From Periplaneta americana (Eukaryota > Arthropoda > Insecta > Blattodea > Blattidae), in contig NC_091119.1 in the NCBI RefSeq assembly GCF_040183065.1, forward strand, positions 194,382,543 to 194,446,542: DNA of 64,000 nt. The letters run 5' to 3'. Positions 1-14,300 of the stretch are shown one piece after another (position 1 is the stretch's first letter; every line of letters starts with the position of its first letter). The position numbers and the translations under genes are program-made. The notes below the pieces were generated by a model. It worked only from the letters and a program-made list of their open reading frames with translations, searched no databases and was not told where the DNA came from.

Positions 1-1018
1 ACAAGTATAGTAATTACAGCCAATAACTCCAACACATTCCAATCTTCAGCAGAGGAAATTCTCTTCAAACCATGTGACTGGTTCTCTGTCAATAAATTAG
101 TATTAAATTGTAACAAAACTAACATAATTCAATTCAAATCCTGTCCAAATTCAACGTCGCACATTTCTAGCTCAATAATTAATAATAGATCCCTATTAGA
201 AACAACAACCACATTTCTTGGCTTAAAAATCGATAATGTGTTAAATTGGAAAAATCATATTAAAGAAATTACCCCCTAACTAAATTCAGCTTGTTTTGCT
301 ATTAGATCTATGCAAAAGATAGTAAATATCAATACCTTAAAAACAATATACTTTGCATACTTCCACTCAGTAATGAGTTTTGAAATAATATTCTGGGGAA
401 ATTCCACAGATAGTAACAATATATTTATATTACAAAAAAGAGTAATTAGAATAATAGTAGGTGCCAAATCTAGGGGATCGTGTAGGATTATTTTCAAAAA
501 ACTACAAATAATGCCCATGGCTTGTCAGTATATCTTTTCATTAATAATCTTCCTCGTATGTAATCATGAAAACTTTGTAACTAATTCAACAGTTCATAGC
601 ATAAATACATGTCAAAAAAATGACTTTCATACTCCATCGGCAAGTCTATCGTGCTATCAAAAAGGAGTGCGTTATATGGCAGTAAAAATTTTTAATAGCC
701 TCCCTATGGATATAAAAAATGAAATTCAAAACATAAAATTATTTAGGGCCAAATTTTAAAAGTACCTAATTTCTCATGCCTTCTATTCTGTAGGTGAATT
801 CATGACATTCAATAACACTTCATGAAATTGATACTAAAACTTTGTGTTGTACTAGTAGACTATATTGTAAATCTCGTCTGTATATATTTCATCTAGACTG
901 TGACTATAAATTAAGATTTTATAATAGTATAAAGTTTTTTGACTTGTTCCATATTCTAGCTGTAAGCATGTATGAATACCATGGAATGTTAATAAATACA
1001 ATACAATACAATACAACG
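1..1018 (+). mobile_element. Non-LTR retrotransposon, 3' part (CR1/Jockey-like), decayed
   Basis: The frame from the left edge to a stop near 759 reads as the C-terminal part of a non-LTR reverse transcriptase, with an ILQKRVIRII stretch and a KIFNSLP stretch typical of the thumb and tail region. A nonsense codon (TAA at 277-279) interrupts it, so the copy is dead. The sequence ends in an AATAC-type tandem tail near 1000-1018, as expected for a 3' end made by target-primed reverse transcription. The 5' part is outside the window. It lies in the next SMC2 intron. Clade assignment is uncertain. Confidence 0.8.
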
Positions 1019-1215
1019 AACTAAATGGCCAACACTTCTCAGCACTAGCGACATCTATGAGCCTACCTGTGAAGTCGGGGTGAATAACGACAAGTTAAGG
1101 ACCAAGTATTTTCACAATTCCTATTTATAATATGCAAAACTGACTATAGATTTCTAAGTCAATACTCAGTCCTCTCTTTTTTTGAACTGTAAGGCAAAAT
1201 GGTGCAAATACACAC

Positions 1216-1405
1216 CCATGAGCTGATCCTGCAGAGTCGCATCACCTCCTTCCCCATCTGTTACAAGACCGGCACTCACAGCTTGGAATTTTCGCTGTGC
1301 AGCAGCAAGAGCTTCTGCATCCATTTTGTCTGTATCTTTCAACTTTTGAAACAGGCCTTGAACCTTCTGCAACTCAGCTTCTTTAGCTGCCAATGAAGCC
1401 TCATC
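1216..1405 (-). CDS. SMC2: SMC2 exon 8
   Basis: Encodes residues 341-403 plus one base. It contains [18 protein letters not shown], a conserved SMC2 coiled-coil stretch. The acceptor is GTTAG|. I place the donor at ATGG|GTGTGT, which makes this the first phase-1 junction. The next exon is beyond the left edge. Confidence 0.94.
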
Positions 1406-4400
1406 CTAACATAACCAAACATTATATTTAATATAACAATGTGATTCTATCACAGTACATGCAGGTGTCCAACTAGATCACCTAAAGACATTACGCAAAT
1501 ATACGTAAGTTAACTTATTAATACAAGGTGGGGCATGGGAACCAAGTGTTTTTGGAATGGCTTGTACTCGGTCATTATGAAAGGGAGAGACTTGCGGCAT
1601 GTGACAGTCCATTCCGTGGCTCATAGCATTTCACCTGCAGTTGGCATCATGGAGCAGTGGACGCATGTTTGCGTGTGATTGTTTTGTTAGGAATGGCGAG
1701 TCGGTGACGGTGCTATGGTGTGAGTTTTGCTACAGATTCAATATTAATCGCAATGATTCTGTTCCCTGCATGACACAATTTTGTGTTGGATTAACAATCT
1801 TTGAACAAAAGGCGCAGTACTGAAGAATAAACCACCCGGCCCCCAACATAGAGTGCGTACTCCAGAAAATGTTGAAAGAGTCAGGCAAGAGATACTGCCG
1901 CTCTGCTCGTAGACATTCAGCTGCACTTGGAATCAGCAATCGTACGGTAAGACGGATTTTGCATGACGATTTACATTTACCCCATGCAAGATGGGTGCCT
2001 GTTTAGAAATTCAATGTAAGGGATTACCCCAATGATGAATTTCGCACAGGAAATGCTTGTACTCCATGAGCAGTATGAAAATATGATGATTGCAATGAGT
2101 GATGAAGCCCATTTCCACCTTAATGTAGCCGTTAACAGACAAAATTTTCGGTATTGGGCTGCTGAAAATCCGCGACACTTACACGAAAAACTCTGCATAG
2201 CCCTAAAGTAACAGTTCGGTGTGCGGTGGGACAGTTTCGCACCATCGGTTCCTGACTTTTTCAAGAAAATGGGGTTACAGTTACTGTGCGTTACATTGAG
2301 ATAATTAACACCTTTTTCATCCCTGAGTTACAAAGAAGAGGTATTGATCGTCAACATTTGTGGTTTCAGCAAGATGGAGCCATGACGCATACCTCCAAAG
2401 CATCAATGACAGTTCTTTGCTTCCTGTTTCCCAAGCATCTCATTTCGAGATTTGGTGATGTTTCGTGGCCCCCTCGGTCCCCTGACCTGCCCACATGTGA
2501 TTTTTTCTATGGGGTACCTAAAGGCATGTGTTTAACGAGGATAAGCCCTGAATATTAAATGAATTAAAGGACGCGATACTTCAGCAGATCTCTCAAATCA
2601 ACAGAGATCTCCTGGAAAGCGCAGACTTCAATTTTCGTCAGCGCCTTCAACAATGCACCAACGCAGAATGACATCACATGCCAGATGTAATTTCCCGCTC
2701 ATAATTGAAATGGTATGTTCTCACAAATGTTGTTCTACCAATAAATTGTATTGAAAACAAAAACTAACTATTTTATGATTGCTTTAAAAACACTTGGTTC
2801 CTATGCCCCACTCTGTATTTGATTTGGAAAAAGCATTTGATAGGGTGAACAGAAATAAATTATTAAATGTATTAGCCGCAGACCATTTTCCACAACAACT
2901 TATAGCAAACATATATAATATCTATAAAACAAATCTAATTGCAGTAAGATGTGACAATAAATTATCGCATTGAACAGAAATTCATACAGGAGTAAGACAA
3001 GGCTGCGGCCTTTCACCGTTGCTATTTATTATATATATGAATCAAATAATTAGAGAATGGAAACAATTGCCTCATGGATATATACAACTCAACAGACATT
3101 TACAACTAGATTCATTACTTTTTGCAGACGATTTAGCTCTGGTGGCATCCTCAGAAGATGAATTACAACGTTCAATTTTTAATTTTAACAAAATTGGAAT
3201 TAAATATGATATGAAAATCAATAAACAAAAAACTAAAATTATGGCCTTCTGTGGAAAATACCCTGTGCCTAGCAAAATATGTTTAGATTCAAAAATATTA
3301 GAAAGGATAAATTATTTTACATATCTCGGATACACATTATCTTTTTTCGATGAAGTAGACATATCACAGAAAATTTCTAAATATACCAAAACAATGGGAA
3401 TAATTAACACCATTATGAAACCTTCCCTAGTACAAAGGCATACTCGAATTCGCCTTTACAAGACCTTGGCGAGACCTGTACTTTGTTACGGCAGTGAGGC
3501 ATGGACATTGAGGAAGAAAGATGAAAGCAGAATAACGGCTAATGAAATTAAATTTATGAGATATATAGGGGGATATACGAAATGGGATCACAAACGCAAT
3601 GAAGATGTAATGGAAGAATTACAACTAGAACCTGTAATTAATCACGTAAAACATTATCAGAACAACTGGATAAATCATCTGCATCGTATGCATAGAGATA
3701 GAATCCCAAAAGTCATGCTCCACTATTGTCCAAACGGGAAAAGATCTATCGGTCGTCCAAAGAAGCGCTGGATTGAAAATTCAACTGTGAGATCGTAACA
3801 GGCCATTTGGCCTAATACTTGAAGGGAAGAAGAAGAAGAACTTATTAATATTAGACTGGTGTAATATTGTAAAGTAAAGAGCAAAAAACATGCATAACAA
3901 ATTTTAGCCACGAAAAGTCAAACAATAATTAATCATGGATGCTCGATGTGTGATAAAACAATAAACACCTTTATGAAAATGCTCACAGTGAATTTCCTCT
4001 AGGCTATGTGGTACCTGCATGCTGCCATATAAATTAATCACACAGCATGTTCTCTTACCTCACGCAAACTCTTTTCCAATTGTTTTTTCTTCTTTTCCTC
4101 CGAAATGACATTACTTTGATTTGCTTTTTGTAAAGCAGTAACTTGGGCGTCTGCTTTCTCTTTTTTCTTCAATTCTGCTTCTAAAGCTTCCAGTTTAGAA
4201 CCTCCCTCCTAGATCAAAACATAAATATCTTATACACTACTGTAGAGAAACTAGACATATTATTGCAATTAAAAAGCAGAAAATATTCTACATCTTGATT
4301 ACACAACTTTTAACACTGTATCACTTCGGAATATGTATGGTAAGACTTTCCTGTGTTAAATTTCAACGTACCTTGTTTACAAGTTTCGACCTATTTATGG

Positions 4401-5321
4401 GTCATCTTTAGAACTGGTCGCTGTTGGTCTTGGCGACCACTTGTTCTGTTTCCTGTGAGGGTGTGTTTCTGTGGTACAGTGTAGAGTCAAAGAGTGTGTG
4501 TGTATTTTGAAGTTGAGTTGTGTGTTGAGAACTTCGTTGGGGTGTGTTTTTATGTGTCTGTATATTTCATATTGTTCTAGTGTGTTTAGTTTCTGGCTTT
4601 TTGGTTGGATGTGCAGTATTTCCATGTCTGTGTTGATGTCTCTGTGGGTGTGGTTAGCATTTGTGATGTGTTCTGCATATGTGGAGGTGTTTTGTAATTT
4701 TGTTATGGCTGTGATGTGTTCTTTGTAACGTGTTTGTTTCTACATAGAACAGACAGGCAGATCTTTTCAAACACGTTACAAAGAACACATCACAGCCATA
4801 ACAAAATTACAAAACACCTCCACATATGCAGAACACATCACAAATGCTAACCACACCAACAGAGACATCAACACAGACATGGAAATACTACACATCCAAC
4901 CAAAAAGCCAGAAACTAAACACACTAGAACAATATGAAATATACAGACACACAAAAACACACCCCAACGAAATTCTCAACACACAACTCAACTTCAAAAT
5001 ACACACTCTTTGACTCTACACTGTACCACAGGAACGCACCCTCACAGGAAACAGAACAAGTGGCGCCAAGACCAACAACGACCACTTCTGAAGATGACCC
5101 ATAAATAGGTCAAAACATGTAAATGAGGTACATTGAAATTTAACACAGGAAAGTCTTACCATACATATTCTGAAGAAAATATTCATTTTAAACCCTCCAA
5201 ATAGTTCTAAAAGTACTTAATTTCTTTAATACCCCCATTCAATTTTTTTCTATATTTTCAGCATATTACGGATAATATAGATTGAATTTCAAACGATGTC
5301 AGGTTTTGAGACCTACAATAT

Positions 5322-5358
<37 letters not shown>

Positions 5359-8300
5359 TATTCTACATAAATGTACAGATCCCGTGTTAGGCTATATAAT
5401 TCAGCATATTACAAGTAAAGTGAATGAAAGTGTTAGTGCGTTCATCATAAAATAAATTACATTTATATTATTTATAAATAAATTATGGTTTATTTAACGA
5501 CGCTCGCAACTGGAGAGGTTATATCAGCATCGCCGGTGTGCCGGAATTTTGTCCCGCAGGAGTTCTTTTACATGCCAGTAAATCTACTGACATGAGCCTG
5601 TCGCATTTAAAAACGCTCAAATCCCATCGCCCTGGGCCAGGATCGAACCTGCAACCTCGAGCATAGAAGGCCAGCACTATACCAACTACACTACCAAGGT
5701 CGACAATATATAAGCAGAACTGGAATTCAATTATTAGGTTAAATTGCAGACTGCTTCTCGAAAAAGACAGGTTTCATAAGCAGAACTTCCTTTTGAAAAG
5801 ATATTTGAATGAAATTTTCGTGCTTCTATATATACCATATGATGGCAATAAAAATTGTGCACTTCATTTTAAATATAACAAAAATTTGTAAAAATTATTT
5901 TACTGAAGTTTTCTCTTATATTTCGCGTTTTTATATGTTTGAATTTGTAAGAAAATTCTTCGTAAATATTATTCAGACTTGATTTCCAAATGTCACAAAT
6001 AATTGTGAACAATAATACGAAAATTATTGCACAGAAGTTTTCTTTCTACCTATTGTATTTTCATATGTATCAAGTTCTAGAGCTATCTGAACACATTTGC
6101 AGTCTATACAGCAACCTGAACACATCTTCATTCTATCTTCAGTGTATAAAAATTTGTAAATATTAATATGAAAGTTATCTTACGGATGTCTTCTTTTCTA
6201 TCAGTTCTCCTGTTCTTTTGTCAAGCTCCTTAGTTTCTTCCTCACCATCTTTCATTTTCTGCTTTGTGTCTTGTATCTTCTGACGAACTGAGTCCAGTTT
6301 CTCCTTAGTCTTTCCACTAGTTTCCTGCAACATTTCATTACATACGTGGTACAGTCATTAAGTTCTAATACTGAGCGCATAGTGGCGTTGTGGTGCACTA
6401 TAGCGCATAGGTGGCGCCATGGTATGATACCTTGTCAGTCTCTCGACCCAACAAGAGACAGTTCAGTGCATGCACTGTAAGCTGAACTACGGTCTTTGTT
6501 GTGACGGTGATTTGAATGTGCACGTCGGAACCCGAGATGTCACAGTTTGAGCAACGGGCAAACATCAAGTTCTGCCAGGAATTAGGCAAAACTGCTGCCG
6601 AAACGTTTCAAATGATGCAGCAAGTTTATGGTGAGGACACAGTGAGTCGCAGTGTTGTGTTTAGGTGGCACCGACGTTTTTTGCAAGGAAGAGACAGTTT
6701 GGAAGATGATGTGCGTACTGGTCGGCCACAAACAATTCGAACTGAACGCAAGCTCCAAGAAGTTGCAACGTTGGTGTGTGCTAACCGCTCCCAATCAGTA
6801 GACGATATCGCAGCAACAGTAGGGGTCAGCCATGGTACTTGCTACAAAATTCTGTCTGATGACCTGAACATGTCTCGTGTTACCCAGCACAGTATGCCAC
6901 GAATCCTGTCGCAAGACCAACGTGATGATCGCATGACGATTTGTGGTGACCTCATCAGTAGTGCTGATGATGATCCGACGTTTCTCAACCGGATAATAAC
7001 TGGAGACGAAACTTAGTGTTTCCTTTACGATCCGCAACTGAAACGACAATCCGCCACCTGGAAAACGCCGTTATCACCACGACAGAAAAAACCGCGACAA
7101 GACAGGTCAAAAGGCAAGGTGATGCTTGAACTGTTTTTTATTCAAATGGAATTGTTCACATGGAATTCATCCCAGAAGGTGCAATTGTGAACAAAACCCA
7201 CTACAAAGAGATCCTTGGCCGTTTACGAGATTCAATTCGCCGTAAGCGACTTGAGCTATGGCGTACAAAGAATTGGCTGTTGCTACATGACAATGCCCCT
7301 GCACATCGCTCTGTCCTTGTCCAAGAGGAACTTGCAAGACAACATGTGACAGTTCTTCCACGCCTTCCGTACTCACCTGATCTCGCACCATGCGATTTTT
7401 TTCTCTTTCCTCGCATGAAAGCAACCCTACGTGGGCGTAGATTTCATTCTTCCGAAGAGGTCATGACTGCCACAAGAGAAGCCATACGGGACCTTCCTGC
7501 CAACATCTTTCAACGGTGCTTCCAGCAGCTATACCAATGTTGGCAAACGTGCATAATGGCCAACGGAGACTATTTTGAGGGAGGATGTGGTTCTGTTTAA
7601 ATGTATGACGTGTTATGCGGCATCTTGTGATACATCCAGATTCTTGTGGGAGCCTACCCTCCAGGCGTCAAGTCTTAGAACTTAATGACTGTACCACGTA
7701 TTTTTCAGTAGAATATACATTCTTAAAAAACTAGCAGCAGCAGCAGCAGGAGTAGTAGTAGTAGTCGTAGTAGTAGTGGTGGTGGTGGTAGCATTTTCTA
7801 AATGTGCAAAACACAACACAACAGGTTTGTATCTGCAGCAGTTTCCAACGGTTTGCAACCGTAATAAGCATAACACACATTCATTATGAAGAGAATGTAA
7901 TAAATTGCACTCTGTCTTAGCTGAGTCACTGTGTGTCTTTTCTGCTGTCTGTCAAGGACAGAATGACACAGCTGATTTGGGGGACGGGCATTCATCAACG
8001 ATGTAGCTTTCACTTGGTGATCTCCATCTCTATTTCTCTGATTCCCTCTCTCGGCACGTACACAATAATAGTTGATATAACATAAAAACTAGTGAGGAAT
8101 TACAAATCAAGTTAAACATTAAGGGATTCACCAGACATGCAGATAAGGAGAGACGAAGTTGTGAGAATAGTCAGGGCATCTTTAGTAGTTAGTAATAAAA
8201 CAGAGATGTCCAATTATGAAATCTTATTAAATTTATTAATATAATACAGTAAGTATCTTTAAGAAGGGGGACAAGACTAACTGTAGTAACTTTCGAGGAA

Positions 8301-11300
8301 TATCACTTTTGTTGACGTGGTACAAAATTTTATCCAATATTCTTTTGAGAAGATTAACTCCATATGTAGATGAAATTATTGGGGATCATCAATGTGGTTT
8401 TAGGCGTAATAGATCAACTATTCATCAGATATTTTGTATTCGACAGATAATGGAGAAAAAATGGGAATATAAGGGTATAGTGCATCAGTTATTCATAGAT
8501 TTCAAAAAGGCATATGACTCGGTTAAGAGAGAAGTTTTATATGATATTCTTATTGAATTTGGTATTCCCAAGAAACTAGTTCCATTAATTAAAATATGTG
8601 TCAGTGAAACGTACATCAGAGTTTTTATAGGTCAGTTTCTGTCAGATGCGTTTCAAATTCACTGTGGGCTAAAACAAGGAGATGCACTATCACCTTTACA
8701 TTTTAACTTTGCTCTAGAGTATGCCATTAGAAAAGTCCAGGATAACAGAGAGGGTTTGAAATTGAACAGGTTACATCAGCTGCTTGTCTATGCGGATGAC
8801 GTGAATATGTTAGGAGAAAATCCACAAACGACAAACGATTAGGGAAAACACTGGAATTTTACTGGAAGCAAGTAAAGAGATAGGTTTGGAAGTAAATCCC
8901 AAAAAGACAAAGTATATGATTATGTCTCGTGACGAGAATATTGTACGTAACGGAAATATAAAAATTGGAAATTTATCTTTTGAAGGAGTGGAGAAGTTCA
9001 AATATCTGGGAGCAACAAAAAATATAAATGACACTCGGGAGGAAATTAAACACAGAATAAATATGGGAAATGTCTGTTATGATTCGGCTGAGAAGCTTTT
9101 GTCATCTACTCTTCTGTCAAAAAATCTGAAAGTTAGAATTTATAAAACAGTTATATTACCGGTTGTTCTGTATGGTTGTGAAACTTGGACTCTCACTTTG
9201 AGAGAGGAACAGAGATTAAGGGTGTTTGAGAATAAGGTGCTTAGGAAAATATTTGGGGCTAAGCGGGATGAAGTTACAGGAGAATGGAGAAAGTTACACA
9301 ACACAGAACTGCACGCATTGTATTGTTCACCTGACATAATTAGGAACATTAAATCCAGACGTCTGAGATGGGCAGGGCATGTAGCACGTATGGGCGAATC
9401 CAGAAATGCATATAGAGTGTTAGTTGGGAGGTCGGAGGTAAAAAGACCTTTAGGGAGGCCGAGACGTAGATGGGAAGATAATATTAAAATGGATTTGAGG
9501 GAGGTGGGGTGTGATGATAGAGACTGGATTAATCTTGCACAGGATAGGGACCGATGGCGGGCTTATGTGAGGGCGGCAATGAACCTCCGGGTTCCTTAAA
9601 AGCCAATAAGTAAATAAGTAAGTTTTAATCCAGCAAAGCGCCATGAGTTTGCAGATGCAAGCAGTGACGGTGGGGGGGGGGGGGGGACCTGCTGGGATTC
9701 ATAGTATGCTTGCAAGCACATATGAGGTACATATGTGTATCAGAGAGAAAGACAGAGGGATGACTCTCTGACGGGAGAATGAAAATGTAGTGTCAGTGTT
9801 CTGAAGACTAACATCTGTTCTGTTGGCAAGTTTACAAACTTTATCGCTTAACATTTTCTTTTTTGAGTAATTTTTAACAGACAGACATTAATATAACTTT
9901 ACCTGTGCAGAAAAATACTGCCATGCCACATATAATCTGTTAAGATGTTCCAGTTCTCGCTGCACCTTTTGATATTCAAGATACTGTGATCGTTCGTCTT
10001 GCAGTTTCTGCAACTTTGGACTAATCTCTTCATTTATCACCTGTGTGAAGACAGAGTGAGCAAGTAATGATATCTACATTCAAGTACAGACTTCTTAATT
10101 AATATCCTTTGTTGGTATTAACTTAAAATTATAACATCTTTGAAAAACACTGGTTTCACTTTCCATTGCATTAGAACAGCGTTTCTCAAACTATGGTCCG
10201 CGGACCACCTGTGGTCTTTGAGGTCTGCCCTTGTGGTCAAGCTGAAAGCTAAGAGTTTGGAAATGACACATGGCAATCGCCTTTCACTTTTTCTCTCAGT
10301 ACTGACATTTTATGAAATTTATTACCCTATTCGTCTACTGACTTCTCACTCTACTCTCAACAACAAAAGAGGGATTTAAAGCACTATGAACGTGGTGTTC
10401 CTCGCCATATTTTCCCTACACATCTGGTGCCGTGCCTGTAACTCAGCCAGGGACCACAAAATTCATAACAGAGGGCCGAACCTTTTCATGTATTTATGAC
10501 TTTCTTAATAGTTTTGTCGACACCCAGTCTGCACATTGAAATGGTCACGTACTGTACGTCGTACACCAATAATACAACTCTGAGGTCACAATTTGAAACT
10601 TATTTTCCAAGTAAATATGACGAATTTTCATGGGTTCGTGATCACTTTCATTGCGATATTAAAAATTACAAACTTACATTGAGTGAAAGAGAACAGTTAA
10701 TTGAACTCTCGAATGAGACCGGACTTAAATCCAAGTGGAAGGTATGGTTAATTTGAAAAGAAAATATAGTGAATTGTACAATGGTGCTTTAGGGATTATA
10801 ATTCAGTTTGCTTCTACGTATCTATGTGAGAAAGGGTTTTCATCACAATCTCTAATAAAAACAAAGTACGCTACCGAATCGACTCGATGTATGTGACAAT
10901 CTCCGACTTATGCTTACCAGTATATATCCAAATATAGAATAATTAATTAATTTGAGTACCAACATTTATTATTTACTTTTTTTTTTTGGTTAATAAGTTA
11001 AAGATTATCCAAACTCTAATAGCTTTGAATTAATAAAGAAATAAAAATGAATTTTCTTCTATTAACATTACCTTAATTAGTTAATACTAATATAAAATTA
11101 ATTCAGTTTAATTAATCAATTAATTCTATGTTAAAATATAAGTATACTGATATTAAAATATGCTACAAAAATGATACATTTTCTTTCAAAGGGAGCAAGA
11201 GTAAGGTGGTCCGCAGAACTGTTCTGACTTAAAAAAGTGGTCCCCACTTCAAAAAAGTTTGAGAAACGGTGAATTAGAATATCACACGATGATCAGTCAT

Positions 11301-14300
11301 TGTTTTAAAACAGACACCTCACACTAAAAAAATTAAATTGTTTATCGTGGTCTAAAAATAAGATAATATAGTAAGATAGTAAAAGGTATGAATATTTTAT
11401 AGCTTAATGTATTCACAGAATATTTATGAAGCATTAATTTTCCATTCAAAATAAAGTAAAAACATGTTTTACACGTAAAGTGTCACATTTGTTGCAAATC
11501 CATGTCACATCTGTTACAGAAAACAACATTATTATTTTTAATTACAATAAAAAATCATAGATAGATAATGTCATTCTTTAAGTACTGGTAAAGAATTTTA
11601 AAAATATAATTATTCAAAAGAATTAACAGATTATTAAACTAACATAAAATGAAGTCTTGAGGTGGGTGACTTTTGTCACAGCCATTAAAACGCAAAAATT
11701 GACGATAAAATTAAAATCTTCAGAGCAATAATGATGAAAAGTCACATGACTAAGAAAGACCACAAGGTGACAGGGTGAGAACGGAACATAAAAAAAATTA
11801 TTTACATTTTTAAAAATGAACTTCTAAACTGTGTACATATCATATCTGTGATGTCAGAATTAATTTAGTGCTGTAATATAAACTGGAGAAATTAGGTTCA
11901 ACCTCTATATGCTGACCCAATTTATCATGAAGTTTATTATGCAAAATTTTTAGGGGGGGGGGGGGAAACAGGTTTCACTTCTCACAATTCTTTAATATCA
12001 TTAAATTAAAAACAATTTTATGCTGTAATTGAAACACAAATTTATAACCACTAACAGTTATGAAATCTTCGTTTACACTTACAGTGTGCAAAAAGTAACA
12101 ACAAACAAAGACAATAACACTGGTTACAATACCGCGTTTAATTCTTTCAGTTTTGCATCCTTCTTCTCGATGGTCTTTTGTGACTGCTGCTTCTTACATT
12201 CATACATTCTAGTGCCTGCAGCTTCCTCAATCATTGCAAGAATCTGAAAAATGACAATATGATGCAAGTCAACAAACAATCCGTATTTTAAATTTCAAAT
12301 CAATCGATTACCTTATTTTCACATATCCACAGAAAAATGAGAGACAAACTCCAATGACCATGTAAGCCATTAGGCCTATTCAAGGAAATTTGATAGTCAA
12401 AATGAAAGCAATTCATGAAGGATATTAGGAAGTGCCACAATCTGTAGAAGACAACAACTATGCCCGTGTGCACCATTCTCGATTAAAATTTGACCATGGT
12501 TAAGTCGGCACTTGGCCATCTTCAACGCCAATTTGCGCAGTATCAATCTCGATCAAAGTTAAACAAGCGAGTTGATGATGATCAAATTTGATCACAGGTG
12601 TGGGACCGATTATCTTGAATTGAACATGGTCAAGTCGAGAAAACCAAAATGGCGGCACGATTTGACGTACTTGATGGAATTGAAGATGAAATGATGTATC
12701 TTGAACACGCAAATCACTGCAGAAATAACAGAATTGGTGTTATTGTAGAAGGAGTAAGTTTGTAGATGAATAATAAAAATGTTCTTTTTTCTCAAAATAG
12801 ACTAATGTTTTATATATGTTTCTGCTTTGGAAGATCGGGACTTTACTTGAGGACAAAATGTTATTTAGGCCTAATTGTCCAATTTTGTTAACATAATAAT
12901 ACCTGAGGTAGTTATTCTATGCCGGTAATAATATAGCAAAACTAAATGACCATTTTGTAGAATGAGAGATTATCACTTATTAGCTATAGATTTGCCATTT
13001 GAAACTATTAGGACCTACATGACGTTTTGGACAATTAGGCTATTTACGCTTGAATTAAGAGAAATTACACGGATACCTTCCTTTCCCTCTTACTCCAAAA
13101 TTTCAACCTTGTGAACACAAAATAAATGGATAAATTTCAGAATAAGGATACTTTCCTTTCCCTCTTACTCCAAAATTCCAACCTTGTGCACACAAAATAA
13201 ATTGGCACTAAAAACTCCCTTTTCGTATGCATGATGATGCGTATTCGACATACACAGACAAATTGTTTTTTTTTTAATTTTAAAATAATTGTTAGCGAGG
13301 TATCCGTATACTGAAATTTTCCCAAATAAATTATTGGCACTGAAATGTGTCTTTTCGTAAGCAAGATGATGAGCATTCGACAAACACATACAAATCTGCT
13401 CTTTTTAGTAGCCTATTTCAAGATAATTGTCAGTGAGATATCCGTATACTGAAATTTTCTCAATTATTATCAATAATATGAAATAACCACTGTACAAATT
13501 ACGTTACAAATTATGTGGAATTATGTAAACACGTATAACTCATGTGAATTGTGAGGTTAAATCCAACCAGGTAGCCTGCTATTCTCTTAGAGAACTTCCG
13601 TCAGTACTTTTATTCTATAATATGGATGCATAATTGCTGACGAGTTCTAAAGGAATTCTCACTTCGAACTGTGAGAAGTTTGGTGCTCTTTTCTTTTTTT
13701 TTTTTCTTCCATGATTATTGAAACTTGTTATTTGAAAATTGCGAGGATGTTTGAAAGCAGTCCGACAAACAAAAACGAAGCGATAATTGACAGAGTGCGT
13801 TCGTTCTTTGTTTTATACGCGGTAACCTAGCGCTCAGATGATTCTTCTCAAGCGACCCTACCGTCAGCTGATGGTACTGAGTTGATCGAGGGAAAATGTC
13901 GGTGCACCGCATCTGTAACTTGATCATTGTCAAGAATTAACCATGTTTCCGTGATTACTGATAAACTGGCTAGATGATCGAGAATGGTGCACACAGCCAC
14001 TAGTCTTTAGCATGTGTGCACTCAAGCTCTGCAAGTTCCTGTTTCAATCACGTCAGTTTTATTTCCCTATATACGAGTACAGTCCTTTCTTCTTTAAAAA
14101 ATGCCCACATCTTCACAAGTTACATCAAATTTGATATTTGAATATACAGAGCTTTAGTAGCAAGTTTTCTTTTACATATTAATAAAGCCCTGCACTTACT
14201 TTCAATAGCAGAAAAAGAATGGAAAAACTTACCTCTGGTGGTTTCATATTTAGCACTTTCGTAATTCTTCCTTGCATAATGAGAAAATGTGGATTATTTA

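Noticed and set aside
9671-9688. Poly-G and poly-C runs (also near 11954, 39386 and 57712)
   Set aside because: Single homopolymers of 10-17 bases with no partner G-runs, so not called G-quadruplexes.
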